From NCBI GenBank assembly GCA_016713565.1, contig JADJOX010000008.1, positions 434,001 to 498,000 on the forward strand: a DNA stretch of 64,000 nucleotides. The letters are read 5' to 3'. The stretch is from Ignavibacteriota bacterium (lineage in GTDB: Bacteria; Bacteroidota; Ignavibacteria; Ignavibacteriales; Melioribacteraceae). The notes below the pieces were generated by a model. The model worked only from the letters and a program-made list of their open reading frames with translations, was not told the DNA's origin and did no database searches. Shown here piece by piece: positions 56,303 to 64,000 of this stretch; position 1 is the first letter of the stretch; each line of letters opens with the position of its first letter. The position numbers and the translations under genes were made by a program.

Positions 56303-57329
56303 TCTCGTTATTTCTATTCTCAAATCTTCATTAATTTATATTAAAGAAATTCTTTTATTAAGCTTGTTATTCGGCATATTAATTATTTTACTTTTTGATA
56401 TTTCGCACTCACAATTATTTATTACAATCATCACAATTTTAATTTTTGATTTAATAATTCTTTTTTCAATAGGGAATAAAAGAAGGAAAGAAATTGAGGA
56501 AATAAATTCCGTAATTAAGGCAATTCGTAAAAATAAAATTCTTAATGAAAGCGAAATAAAGTTAAGCGGCACTTTAAAAGATTTGGAAGATAATATAAAG
56601 GCAATGTTGTTAAGAACACAAAAAGACATTGCAAGTATGAGTAAATTAGCAAATGCCAGAAGTGAATTCTTGGGTTATGTTTCACACGAATTAAGAACAC
56701 CGATTTTTACAATTCAAGGTTATCTGGAAACACTATTAAATGGTGCAATTAATGATCCTAAAGTAAACAAAAAATTCATTGAAAAAGCCCTATATCATTC
56801 AGACAATCTAAACGTCCTGTTAAATGATCTAATTGACATTTCTATGATTGAATCCGGTCTAATGCAATTGAGTTATAGATATTTTAATTTGTTTAATTTT
56901 TTTGATGAAATTGTAAAGCAAATTAAACCTACAATAACAAATGAAAATGTAGAACTTGTATTATTTGATTTTGATAAAAATGTTGAAGTGTATGGCGATA
57001 AAGATAAATTAAAACAAGTAATGAATAATTTGTTAAGCAACGCTTTAAAATATACTCAAAAAGGTAAAGTTGAAATAATTGTAATCGCGAATAAAAAATC
57101 CGTTTTGATAAAGATAAAAGATACAGGCATTGGAATTGCCGAAAAGGATATTGACAGAATTTTTGAAAGATTTTACCGTACCGAAAGGGATAGAGAAAGT
57201 TCAATACCCGGTACAGGTTTGGGTCTATCAATTGTAAAACATATTTTGGAAGCGCATAACTCAGCTATTGAAGTTCAGAGCGAATTAAACGTAGGCTCAG
57301 AATTTTCTTTTAAATTGAAGAGGGAATAG
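56277..57329 (+). CDS. phoR: PhoR-like sensor histidine kinase
   Basis: About 350 residues with two N-terminal transmembrane helices (LLSLLFGILIILLF and ITIITILIFDLIILF), a short HAMP-like linker, then HisKA with the phospho-His in YVSHELRTPIFTIQG. The ATPase follows with the N-box NLLSNALKYT, G1 DTGIGIAEKDIDRIFERFYRTE and G2 GTGLGLSIVKHI. The start is uncertain: the frame is open from before 56193 inside phoB, and the first start codon that leaves a sensible N-terminus is TTG 56277, overlapping phoB by 26 bases with AAAGG nearby. No periplasmic sensor domain is visible, as in many PhoR proteins. Confidence 0.85.
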   Translation: MDIASRNFNLVISILKSSLIYIKEILLLSLLFGILIILLFDISHSQLFITIITILIFDLIILFSIGNKRRKEIEEINSVIKAIRKNKILNESEIKLSGTLKDLEDNIKAMLLRTQKDIASMSKLANARSEFLGYVSHELRTPIFTIQGYLETLLNGAINDPKVNKKFIEKALYHSDNLNVLLNDLIDISMIESGLMQLSYRYFNLFNFFDEIVKQIKPTITNENVELVLFDFDKNVEVYGDKDKLKQVMNNLLSNALKYTQKGKVEIIVIANKKSVLIKIKDTGIGIAEKDIDRIFERFYRTERDRESSIPGTGLGLSIVKHILEAHNSAIEVQSELNVGSEFSFKLKRE

Positions 57330-57360
57330 TTATTTATTCATTTGTAAATTAAAAAAACAA

Positions 57361-58995
57361 ATGAAAATAAAGTTATTAATATTTTTTGCATTTCTTTTGT
57401 ATAAAATAAGCGCGCAAACTTTTACTGAAAAGTTATTGGTAAATATTGAAAAATTTAAAAGCAATATTGAATTTCTAGGAAGCGATTCTTTAGAAGGAAG
57501 AGAAACAGGAACCAAAGGCGCTGTATTAGCTGCCGAGTTTATTGCCAATCAATTAGCTGAATTAAATTTAAAACCTGCAACCGCAAACGGCTATTATCAA
57601 AATTTGCCTATTCATCAAAGCACTCCATTAAAAAGCTCGAAGCTTACGTTGTTTAATGATACAACCAAAAGAAATTTTATTTTTGGTAAAGACTATTTTA
57701 TTTATAAATCCGGTGAACAAACAATTATTCCTTCACCATTGCCAATGGTTTTTGTAGGTTATGGAATAACCGCGCCGGAATTTGATTACAATGATTATCA
57801 GAATATTGATGTAGAAGGAAAAATTGTTGTAATGCTTTCAGATGAACCATATTCTAATGTAGAAAATTATTTTAATGGAGAGTTCCCAACGTTATACAGT
57901 TATGCTGAAGCTAAGCAGCGAATTGCCATTTCAAGAGGTGCAAGCGGCAGTATTATAATTCCAAATTCATCCGATGATCGAATTTATAATTGGAATAATT
58001 ATCAGCGTAAATTTGAAATTGAAGATATGTCGCTGGCATATTCAGTTTCAAGTAATTTGAATTTATTGTTTAAAAATAATTCAGCAAGCGCACTTTTTGA
58101 AAACTGTCAATATTCTTTAAACGATGTTTTCGAAATGTGCAAACAAAATAAAATTAAAAGTTTCCCTTTAAATGTTAAATTGTCCTTCTCCGGAAATTTT
58201 TTGGAAAGAGATTTTATTTCTTACAACGTTGCGGCAATGTTAGAAGGTTCCGACGATATTCTAAAAAATCAATACTTAATTATTTCAGCTCACTATGACC
58301 ATCTGGGTATTAGTCCTGAAATAAACGGCGATTCAATTTACAATGGTGTTGCCGATAATGCAGTTGGCGTTGCCGCGGTTTTAGAAATAGCGCGTTCAAT
58401 ATCGCAAATGAAGTGCAAACCAAAAAGATCAATTATATTTTTATTTTTAACCGGTGAGGAAAAACAGTTATTAGGCTCTTCTTATTATACTGATCATCCG
58501 ATTGTGCCGCTTTTTAAAACAATTGCAAATGTAAATATTGATGGAATTTCAATGTTTGACAAAATAAAAAGTATAATTGGAATAGGTAATGAATTTTCCA
58601 CTTTGCAAAAATTTCTGCAAAAAACCGCAAATGATCTCAACCTTACACTTACAAATATTCCTCCGCAGTTTGAACAGCATGAATCGTTTTATCTATCTGA
58701 TCAAATTGCTTTTGCCCAAGCCGGTATTCCTTCAATAATGCTTATGGAAGGAAATGATTATGAAAATTTAAGTAAGTCTGAAGGAAATGAAATTTTAATA
58801 AATTTCGCCAAGAATGTTTATCATACGCCGTTTGATGACCTTTCGCAAAAGATTAATTTTAATGCGGCTTCACAGTTTATCGGAATATTGGAAAATTTTA
58901 TTCTTAAAATTGCAAACGCTGATGAAATTCCCGAATGGAATGAAAATTCTCCTTTTAAAAATATTAGATTGAAAACAATCGCAGAGCAAAGGTAA
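57361..58995 (+). CDS. Exported M28-family zinc aminopeptidase
   Basis: 544 residues with a signal peptide (LLIFFAFLLYKISAQ). A PA-type insert (about residues 120-250) precedes the M28 catalytic domain. Zinc ligands and base are visible: His/Asp in SAHYDHLG, Asp in GVADNAVGVAA, Glu-Glu in LTGEEKQLLG and His in VYHTPFDD. It may release amino acids from peptides in the periplasm or outside. It follows the kinase gene by 31 bases and precedes the PstS-like gene by 6. No link of the peptidase to phosphate is known to me. Confidence 0.92.
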   Translation: MKIKLLIFFAFLLYKISAQTFTEKLLVNIEKFKSNIEFLGSDSLEGRETGTKGAVLAAEFIANQLAELNLKPATANGYYQNLPIHQSTPLKSSKLTLFNDTTKRNFIFGKDYFIYKSGEQTIIPSPLPMVFVGYGITAPEFDYNDYQNIDVEGKIVVMLSDEPYSNVENYFNGEFPTLYSYAEAKQRIAISRGASGSIIIPNSSDDRIYNWNNYQRKFEIEDMSLAYSVSSNLNLLFKNNSASALFENCQYSLNDVFEMCKQNKIKSFPLNVKLSFSGNFLERDFISYNVAAMLEGSDDILKNQYLIISAHYDHLGISPEINGDSIYNGVADNAVGVAAVLEIARSISQMKCKPKRSIIFLFLTGEEKQLLGSSYYTDHPIVPLFKTIANVNIDGISMFDKIKSIIGIGNEFSTLQKFLQKTANDLNLTLTNIPPQFEQHESFYLSDQIAFAQAGIPSIMLMEGNDYENLSKSEGNEILINFAKNVYHTPFDDLSQKINFNAASQFIGILENFILKIANADEIPEWNENSPFKNIRLKTIAEQR

Positions 58996-59001
58996 ATTAT
59001 T

Positions 59002-59829
59002 ATGATCCGTAATTTTATCTTATTTATTTTAATTATCATTGCAGCTTTTGCATGCAGCTATAATTCGGCAAAGGAAAATATTATTTTTATTAAAGGCTCC
59101 GACACAATGTTTCTGCTGACAAAAAATCTTTCTGATGAATACATGAAAACTCATCCTTTCGTTTCGATATATGTAGAAGGTGGAGGAACCGAATTAGGTG
59201 TAAAATCTCTTTCAAATGGAGAAACTGATATCTGTACTGCTTCTCGCCCTTTAAAACCCGCAGAAGTTAAAATGATCGCCGACAAATATTCAATAATTGG
59301 AATGCAGACATTAATTGCAAAAGACGCATTAAGTATTTACTTAAATCCAAAGAATCAAATTGATAACTTAACTTTGGAACAATTGAGAAAAATATTTACG
59401 TGCGGAATTAGTAATTGGTCTGAAATTAATGGCAGTGATCAAAAAATTCTTCCAATAATAAGACCACCTAATAGCGGGACTCATTTCTATTTTAAGGAAC
59501 ACATTTTGGATGGTGAAGAATATTGCGAAAATGCCGTTGTAAAATCAACAACGAATGAAATTATAAATGAAGTGTTACAACATGAAAACGCAATTGGTTA
59601 TGGCGGAATTGGTTATAAAGAAGGTGTTATTCATGCAAAAATAAATGGAATTTCTTCTACTGAAGAAAATGTAATAAAAAATTTATATCCGATCAGCAGA
59701 TATCTTAGTTTTTATACCCTCGATACACCTAGAGGAATTGTTAATGATTTTATTAATTGGGTTGTTAGTCCGGATGGACAAAAGGTCGTTGAAAAATCGG
59801 GCTATATTTCAATTTGGCTGAATAAATAG
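59002..59829 (+). CDS. pstS: PstS-like phosphate-binding lipoprotein
   Basis: 275 residues. The lipoprotein signal has its lipobox Cys at residue 18 (AAFACS). The body is a PBP-like domain: IKGSDTMFLLTKNLSDEYM, EGGGTELGVKSLSNGETDI, ISNWSEINGSDQKI, RPPNSGTHFYFKEHIL and GYGGIGYKEG match the family's phosphate-binding loops. As a periplasmic or surface-anchored binder it would feed a PstABC permease encoded elsewhere. It is the last gene before the Pho-box-like repeats. Confidence 0.87.
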   Translation: MIRNFILFILIIIAAFACSYNSAKENIIFIKGSDTMFLLTKNLSDEYMKTHPFVSIYVEGGGTELGVKSLSNGETDICTASRPLKPAEVKMIADKYSIIGMQTLIAKDALSIYLNPKNQIDNLTLEQLRKIFTCGISNWSEINGSDQKILPIIRPPNSGTHFYFKEHILDGEEYCENAVVKSTTNEIINEVLQHENAIGYGGIGYKEGVIHAKINGISSTEENVIKNLYPISRYLSFYTLDTPRGIVNDFINWVVSPDGQKVVEKSGYISIWLNK

Positions 59830-59883
59830 TTTACTAATAATTGCAAACATTTCAATTTGCTTAATTATCATTTCAAAAATCTA

Positions 59884-59944
59884 CTTAAGCACGAATCAAA
59901 TCAATCTTAACGATTCATTAATATACGCTTAACAATTTCTTAAT
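59884..59944 (+). promoter_or_regulatory. 11-bp-phased direct repeats, probable Pho-type box upstream of the TonB receptor
   Basis: CTTAAC-like hexamers recur every 11 bases: CTTAAG 59884, (none 59895), CTTAAC 59906, ATTAAT 59917, CTTAAC 59928, CTTAAT 59939. Spacing is exact. OmpR/PhoB-family regulators bind such 11-bp direct repeats, and cyanobacterial Pho boxes use a CTTAACCT unit. The element lies 59-119 bases before the receptor ATG and follows phoB, phoR and pstS-like genes. This supports, but does not prove, binding by the regulator encoded at 55613. Confidence 0.6.
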
Positions 59945-60002
59945 GTTAACTGCCTAAGTTTCCAACGTCGAAGAAATCTTATCTAAAAATTTGAGGAGAG
60001 AA

Positions 60003-62795
60003 ATGAACAAATTGTTCAATTTAATTATTTGTAAAAACTTATTAATGAAAAAAAATCTTATAATATTTTTAAATTTTCTTTTATATAGTTCAGCTTTACT
60101 TGCACAGAACGGAAGCATTTCGGGCAAAGTTACAGATAAAGGTAATAATGAAGTTCTAATTGGCGCAAATGTTCTGGTTGTTGGCACAATGCAAGGATCA
60201 TCTACCGATATAGACGGACATTATGAAATTAAAAACTTAGCTCCGGGAAAATATCAAATAAGATATTCATTTATTTCGTTTCAAAGCATAATTGTAAACG
60301 ATATTATTGTCAAGTCCGGTGAAACTGTAAAATTAGATATTGCGTTAAGTTCCGACTTAATTCAAACAGAAGAAGTTTTGGTTACTGCGGATGCAATTAA
60401 ATCATCCGAAGGCGCTTTACTTAATATTCAGAAACAATCATTAAATATTGTAGACGGATTAAGCGCGGAGTTAATAAGTAAAAACAACAGTTCGGATGGC
60501 ACAGATATTCTGAAAAGAATGACAGGAGTTACAATTTCTGAAGGCAAATACGCTTATGTAAGAGGCGTTGGAGACAGATACAACAATACTCTTCTAAACG
60601 GCGCAAGTTTGCCAAGTACGGATCCGGAAAAAAAAAGTTTTTCTTATGATTTATTTCCCGCAAGTTTAGTTGAAAATATATTAACCTCAAAAACATTTAC
60701 GCCCGATAAACCCGCGGATTTTTCCGGCGGACTTGTTGAAATAAATACAGTTGAGTTTCCTGAAAAGTTTATTTTAAATATTGATTTAGGTACAAGCTAC
60801 AATTCGGTAACAAATTTTAAAAATTTTTCATCATATAACGGTGGAAGTAAAGATTGGCTGGGCTATGATGACGGAACAAGATCATTGCCGTCATATATAA
60901 CCAACACAAAAGTTGGTCGTTCAAATTACAGTGCGGATGAATTAATAAATATTGGTCAGTCATTTAAAAACGATTGGCAGACAAACTATTCAAATACGCC
61001 ATTGAACGGTAATCTCAAAATAAATTTGGGACAAAGGTTTAATTTGTCGGCAAATGATGTTTTAGGTTACATTGCTTCGGTAAATTATTCAAATTCATAT
61101 AACACACAACAGATAGAAAAAAATAATTATACGTTTGAAGGTCCTAGATATCTATACGATGGTTTTAATTATTCACATTCAGTTTCGCTTGGCGCACTGT
61201 TAAATATCAGTTATAAATTTGCGCAAAAACATAAAATTAGTTTTAAAAATGTTCTCAATCGAAATGCCGATGATGAAACAACATTTTATGAAGGAGATTA
61301 TTTATATAATCCAGATTACAGACAAATAAGTTCATTACGGTATGTTTCACGTTCACTGTATTCATCTCAGGTAATCGGCGAACATCACTTTGATCTTTTT
61401 AACGGAATTGACTTCAACTGGAATGCAAATTATGCCTCATCGGAAAGAGATGAACCCGATGCGAGAAGATATGTTTATTTGAGAAGCTACGATGATGTGT
61501 CGGAACCTTTGAGATTTCAATTGGACCAATCACTGGCGACACGTTTTTTCGGTAATCTTAATGATGAAAATTTAGGATTCGGAAGCGATTTGAATTTAAA
61601 TATATTCGAAAACCCAAACCTTCCTAAATTCAAGTTAGGATATCATTACGATTATAAAGATAGAATTTTCGACGCTAGAACTTTCGGTTTCAAAAATCTT
61701 GCGGGCGGAAATTTTGCATACGAAGACAGTGTAATTCAATCCGGAGTTAATAATATTTTCGCTCAGGAAAATTTCGGTAATAAATTTATTGAAGTATCTG
61801 AAATTACTAAACCATCCGACAGTTATAAATCAAATCAGGATGTTTACGCGTTTTATTTGATGACGAATTTTGATTTATTTTCTATAAAATTTGTTGCCGG
61901 TTTTCGAAATGAAAATTCAATTCAAAAATTGAATTCAGAAACACAAACAGGAGAGTTGGTTAAAATAAATCATGCATATAATGATGTATTACCAAGCATA
62001 AATTTGAATTATCCTCTTACCGAAACTATGAATTTCAGACTTGGCTACAGTAAAACATTAGCCAGACCGGAATTCAGAGAACTGGCTCCTTTTAGTTATT
62101 ATGATTTTATTTCTGCAGAGTTAGTTCAAGGTAATACAGAACTAAAAAGAAGTTTGATTGATAATTATGATTTTAGATTTGAACTGTTTCCCGGACCTCG
62201 AGAATTATTCGCTTTAGGTATATTCTACAAAGATTTTAAAGATCCTATTGAACAAATTTTAATTGCTACTTCCGGTTTTGAGCCTACGAGATCTTATTCA
62301 AACGCAAAAAGAGCAAAGAATTACGGGGTTGAATTTGAATTAAGAAAAAATATCGATTTTATTGGCGAACTGTTTAACGACTTTTCATTTGTTGGAAATT
62401 TAAGTTTTATTAAATCAAAAATTGAAATAGAGGCAAATGGGTTTCAAGTAAGTGAGCGTCCGCTGCAAGGACAAGCTGATTTTATTCTTAACTTAGGTTT
62501 GTACTATGATGATTTTAAAAACGGATATAGCGCTTCATTAATTTACAATAAGGTCGGTGAAAAAATTTCAAAAGTTGGCTTTGCTAATTTAGGTGATATT
62601 ATAGAATTGCCTAGAGACCAAGTTGATTTTTCAATTTCTAAAAACATATTAGAAAACTTATCATTAAAACTAACGGCTAAAGATATACTCTCCCAAAATC
62701 ATGTTTTTATGCAAAGAACAACCGAAGGTGATAAAATTGCTGAAAAAATAATAATGGGAAGAGGGATATCATTAAGCTTCGGATATAATTTTTAG
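60003..62795 (+). CDS. TonB-dependent outer-membrane receptor
   Basis: About 930 residues. The start is ATG 60003 with GAGGAGA just upstream; an earlier in-frame TTG at 59991 lacks support. Signal peptide, then a carboxypeptidase-regulatory-like domain (GSISGKVTDKGNNEVLIGANVLV...DIDGHYEIKNLAPGKYQIRY), a plug domain (GTDILKRMTGVTISEGKYAYVRGVGDRYNNTLLNG), and a long beta-barrel that ends in aromatic F (ISLSFGYNF). The FTPDKPADFSGGLVE stretch is typical of receptors in Ignavibacteria and Bacteroidota. No SusD follows. The Pho-type repeats upstream suggest it takes up a phosphorus source rather than sugar or iron. Confidence 0.92.
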   Translation: MNKLFNLIICKNLLMKKNLIIFLNFLLYSSALLAQNGSISGKVTDKGNNEVLIGANVLVVGTMQGSSTDIDGHYEIKNLAPGKYQIRYSFISFQSIIVNDIIVKSGETVKLDIALSSDLIQTEEVLVTADAIKSSEGALLNIQKQSLNIVDGLSAELISKNNSSDGTDILKRMTGVTISEGKYAYVRGVGDRYNNTLLNGASLPSTDPEKKSFSYDLFPASLVENILTSKTFTPDKPADFSGGLVEINTVEFPEKFILNIDLGTSYNSVTNFKNFSSYNGGSKDWLGYDDGTRSLPSYITNTKVGRSNYSADELINIGQSFKNDWQTNYSNTPLNGNLKINLGQRFNLSANDVLGYIASVNYSNSYNTQQIEKNNYTFEGPRYLYDGFNYSHSVSLGALLNISYKFAQKHKISFKNVLNRNADDETTFYEGDYLYNPDYRQISSLRYVSRSLYSSQVIGEHHFDLFNGIDFNWNANYASSERDEPDARRYVYLRSYDDVSEPLRFQLDQSLATRFFGNLNDENLGFGSDLNLNIFENPNLPKFKLGYHYDYKDRIFDARTFGFKNLAGGNFAYEDSVIQSGVNNIFAQENFGNKFIEVSEITKPSDSYKSNQDVYAFYLMTNFDLFSIKFVAGFRNENSIQKLNSETQTGELVKINHAYNDVLPSINLNYPLTETMNFRLGYSKTLARPEFRELAPFSYYDFISAELVQGNTELKRSLIDNYDFRFELFPGPRELFALGIFYKDFKDPIEQILIATSGFEPTRSYSNAKRAKNYGVEFELRKNIDFIGELFNDFSFVGNLSFIKSKIEIEANGFQVSERPLQGQADFILNLGLYYDDFKNGYSASLIYNKVGEKISKVGFANLGDIIELPRDQVDFSISKNILENLSLKLTAKDILSQNHVFMQRTTEGDKIAEKIIMGRGISLSFGYNF

Positions 62796-62817
62796 TAACA
62801 AAAATGGAGAATAAATA

Positions 62818-64000
62818 ATGAGAAAAATACTCATTTTAATTCAAGCTGTAATTCTTTTTTCAAACTTAAATTTTGCACAGCAAATTATCAGTGGAGATAT
62901 TGCAAGCGATTTAACATTAACTTCTGATAATTCATACCTTTTAAGCGGTTTTGTTCGTGTAAAAGAAGGCGCAACATTAACAATAGAACCGGGAACAACA
63001 ATTTACGGTGAATATAATTCACAAGGCTCGTTAATTGTTCAACCTGGCGGAAAAATAATGGCAGAAGGAACAGCTGAAAGTCCAATAGTATTTACAAGTG
63101 AATTTACAAAAGAAGGATCAAGCCAAGAACCGACATACGGAGATTGGGGCGGAATAATATTATTAGGAAAAGCGCCAATTAACGTTGCAGGCGGAACGGC
63201 ATCAATCGAGGGACCAGGAGATACATACGGAGGAACAGACGCGGCAGATAACAGCGGAGTAATGAAGTATGTAAGAATAGAATATCCGGGAATTGCATTT
63301 TCCCCTAATAATGAAATAAATGGATTGACATTTGGCGGCGTAGGCAGCGGCACAACAATCGATTATATACAAGTAAGCTACAGCGGAGACGATTCATACG
63401 AATGGTTTGGCGGAACAGTAAATTGTAAACACTTGATAGCCTACAGAGGGTGGGATGATGATTTTGACACAGATTTCGGATTCTCAGGAAAGCTGCAATT
63501 TTTGTTAGGTGTAAGAGACCCTGAAATAGCTGATCAAAGCGGATCAAACGGATTTGAATCAGATAATGACGGAAGCGGATCAACCAATGAACCAAGAACA
63601 TCACCAACATGGTGGAATGTAACCTTAGTTGGACCGGCAGAAACAACAAGCTCAACAATAAACTCATTATTCAAAAGAGGCATGCATTTAAGAAGATCAT
63701 CACAAAACAAGATAAACAATGCGGTAATAATGGGATATCCGACAGGAATATTGATAGACGGAATCAACACAGTATCAGACGCACAAAGCGGATCAATGTA
63801 CTTAAAGAATAGTGTAATATCAGGAATAAGCGGAAATATATTTCAATCGACAGATTCAGTTTTCCAGACAGAAATGCCGACATGGTTTACGAATAACGGA
63901 GGAAGAACATATACAAACAATTCAGATTTAATGTTAGCTGATGCTTATAATATAGAAAATCCAAATGCGATGCCGAAATCGGGATCACCATTATTAACAG
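62818..64000 (+). CDS. Secreted repetitive beta-rich protein, 3' end outside the window
   Basis: Open reading frame that starts at ATG 62818 (GGAGA 7 bases upstream) and runs off the right edge without a stop; about 394 residues are visible. Signal peptide (LIQAVILFSNLNFAQ) followed by strands typical of a right-handed parallel beta-helix (GATLTIEPGTTIYGEYNSQG SLIV..., then GDWGGIILLGKAPIN). An acidic, possibly Ca2+-binding stretch (ESDNDGSGST) lies near residue 245. It begins 22 bases after the TonB receptor stop, so both belong to the Pho-box unit. The missing C-terminus could carry a T9SS tail. Codon choice after about 63100 shifts toward GGA/ACA/GCA. Confidence 0.85.
   Translation, partial: MRKILILIQAVILFSNLNFAQQIISGDIASDLTLTSDNSYLLSGFVRVKEGATLTIEPGTTIYGEYNSQGSLIVQPGGKIMAEGTAESPIVFTSEFTKEGSSQEPTYGDWGGIILLGKAPINVAGGTASIEGPGDTYGGTDAADNSGVMKYVRIEYPGIAFSPNNEINGLTFGGVGSGTTIDYIQVSYSGDDSYEWFGGTVNCKHLIAYRGWDDDFDTDFGFSGKLQFLLGVRDPEIADQSGSNGFESDNDGSGSTNEPRTSPTWWNVTLVGPAETTSSTINSLFKRGMHLRRSSQNKINNAVIMGYPTGILIDGINTVSDAQSGSMYLKNSVISGISGNIFQSTDSVFQTEMPTWFTNNGGRTYTNNSDLMLADAYNIENPNAMPKSGSPLLT

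Noticed and set aside
63039..63770. Several long minus-strand open frames inside the last gene
   Set aside because: They mirror the plus-strand codon bias, lack ribosome sites and show no domain, whereas the plus frame is continuous with a signal peptide.
1..64000. CRISPR array, tRNA, IS element or prophage
   Set aside because: Intergenic gaps are short and contain no regular spacer-repeat units, cloverleaf sequences, transposase or phage genes.

Overview
The window is A+T-rich bacterial chromosome that reads like a member of the Ignavibacteria or a close relative in the Bacteroidota/Chlorobiota group. This is inferred from protein features: a type IX secretion (Por) C-terminal tail ending in LVYLK, signal peptides that typically end in AQ, a SusC-like TonB receptor with a carboxypeptidase-regulatory-like N-terminus, and TATATTTG-like promoter elements. 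No tRNA, rRNA, CRISPR array, insertion sequence or prophage was seen. Non-ATG starts (GTG, TTG and probably one ATT) are frequent.

Region 1 (1-7.75 kb): a cut-off aldo/keto reductase, two large exported carbohydrate-active-looking proteins (one with Ig-like, LamG and T9SS domains, one a six-hairpin-type glycosidase), and an orphan MsmX/UgpC-type ABC ATPase.

Region 2 (8.0-25.8 kb): a long one-direction uronate operon. A frameshifted LacI regulator is followed by a DUF4861 exported protein, uxaC, uxaE, eda, an SDR-type D-mannonate oxidoreductase, kdgK, a LarA-family nickel-pincer epimerase, pdxB, gnd, kduI, an ExuT-like transporter, a plant-type glucuronokinase, galU, kduD and a Gfo/Idh oxidoreductase. 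Glucuronate and galacturonate would enter through UxaC and UxaE, unsaturated uronates through KduI/KduD, and all meet at KDG, KdgK and Eda. Mannonate dehydratase (UxuA) is absent from the window. The LarA homologue and Gnd suggest an extra mannonate-to-gluconate branch, and glucuronokinase plus GalU suggest a UDP-glucuronate salvage branch inside a degradation operon. This metabolic layout is the most interesting part of the window.

Region 3 (26-30 kb): a second Gfo/Idh oxidoreductase, an exported PDC-type sensor protein and a large methyl-accepting chemotaxis protein. Region 4 (30-40 kb): housekeeping genes (dapF, PHP phosphoesterase, TPR protein, efp-accB-accC-gcvH, guaA-radC), two small coiled-coil envelope genes (the second, with LysM, is frameshifted) and phoH with an apparent ATT start. 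Region 5 (40-52.7 kb): minus-strand CheW with an inserted zinc-binding CZB domain, mazG, ridA, a LytR_C protein, rsfS, argS, comF, bacteriohemerythrin, a VWA-like membrane protein, surE, an orphan DNA methyltransferase and xseAB.

Region 6 (52.7-64 kb): dxs and a Gfo/Idh protein run into a PhoB/PhoR-like two-component system, an exported M28 peptidase and a PstS-like lipoprotein. Next comes a TonB-dependent receptor preceded by 11-bp-phased CTTAAC repeats that look like a Pho box, and a secreted repeat-like protein cut by the window end. Together these look like a phosphate-starvation locus with its own outer-membrane uptake pair.
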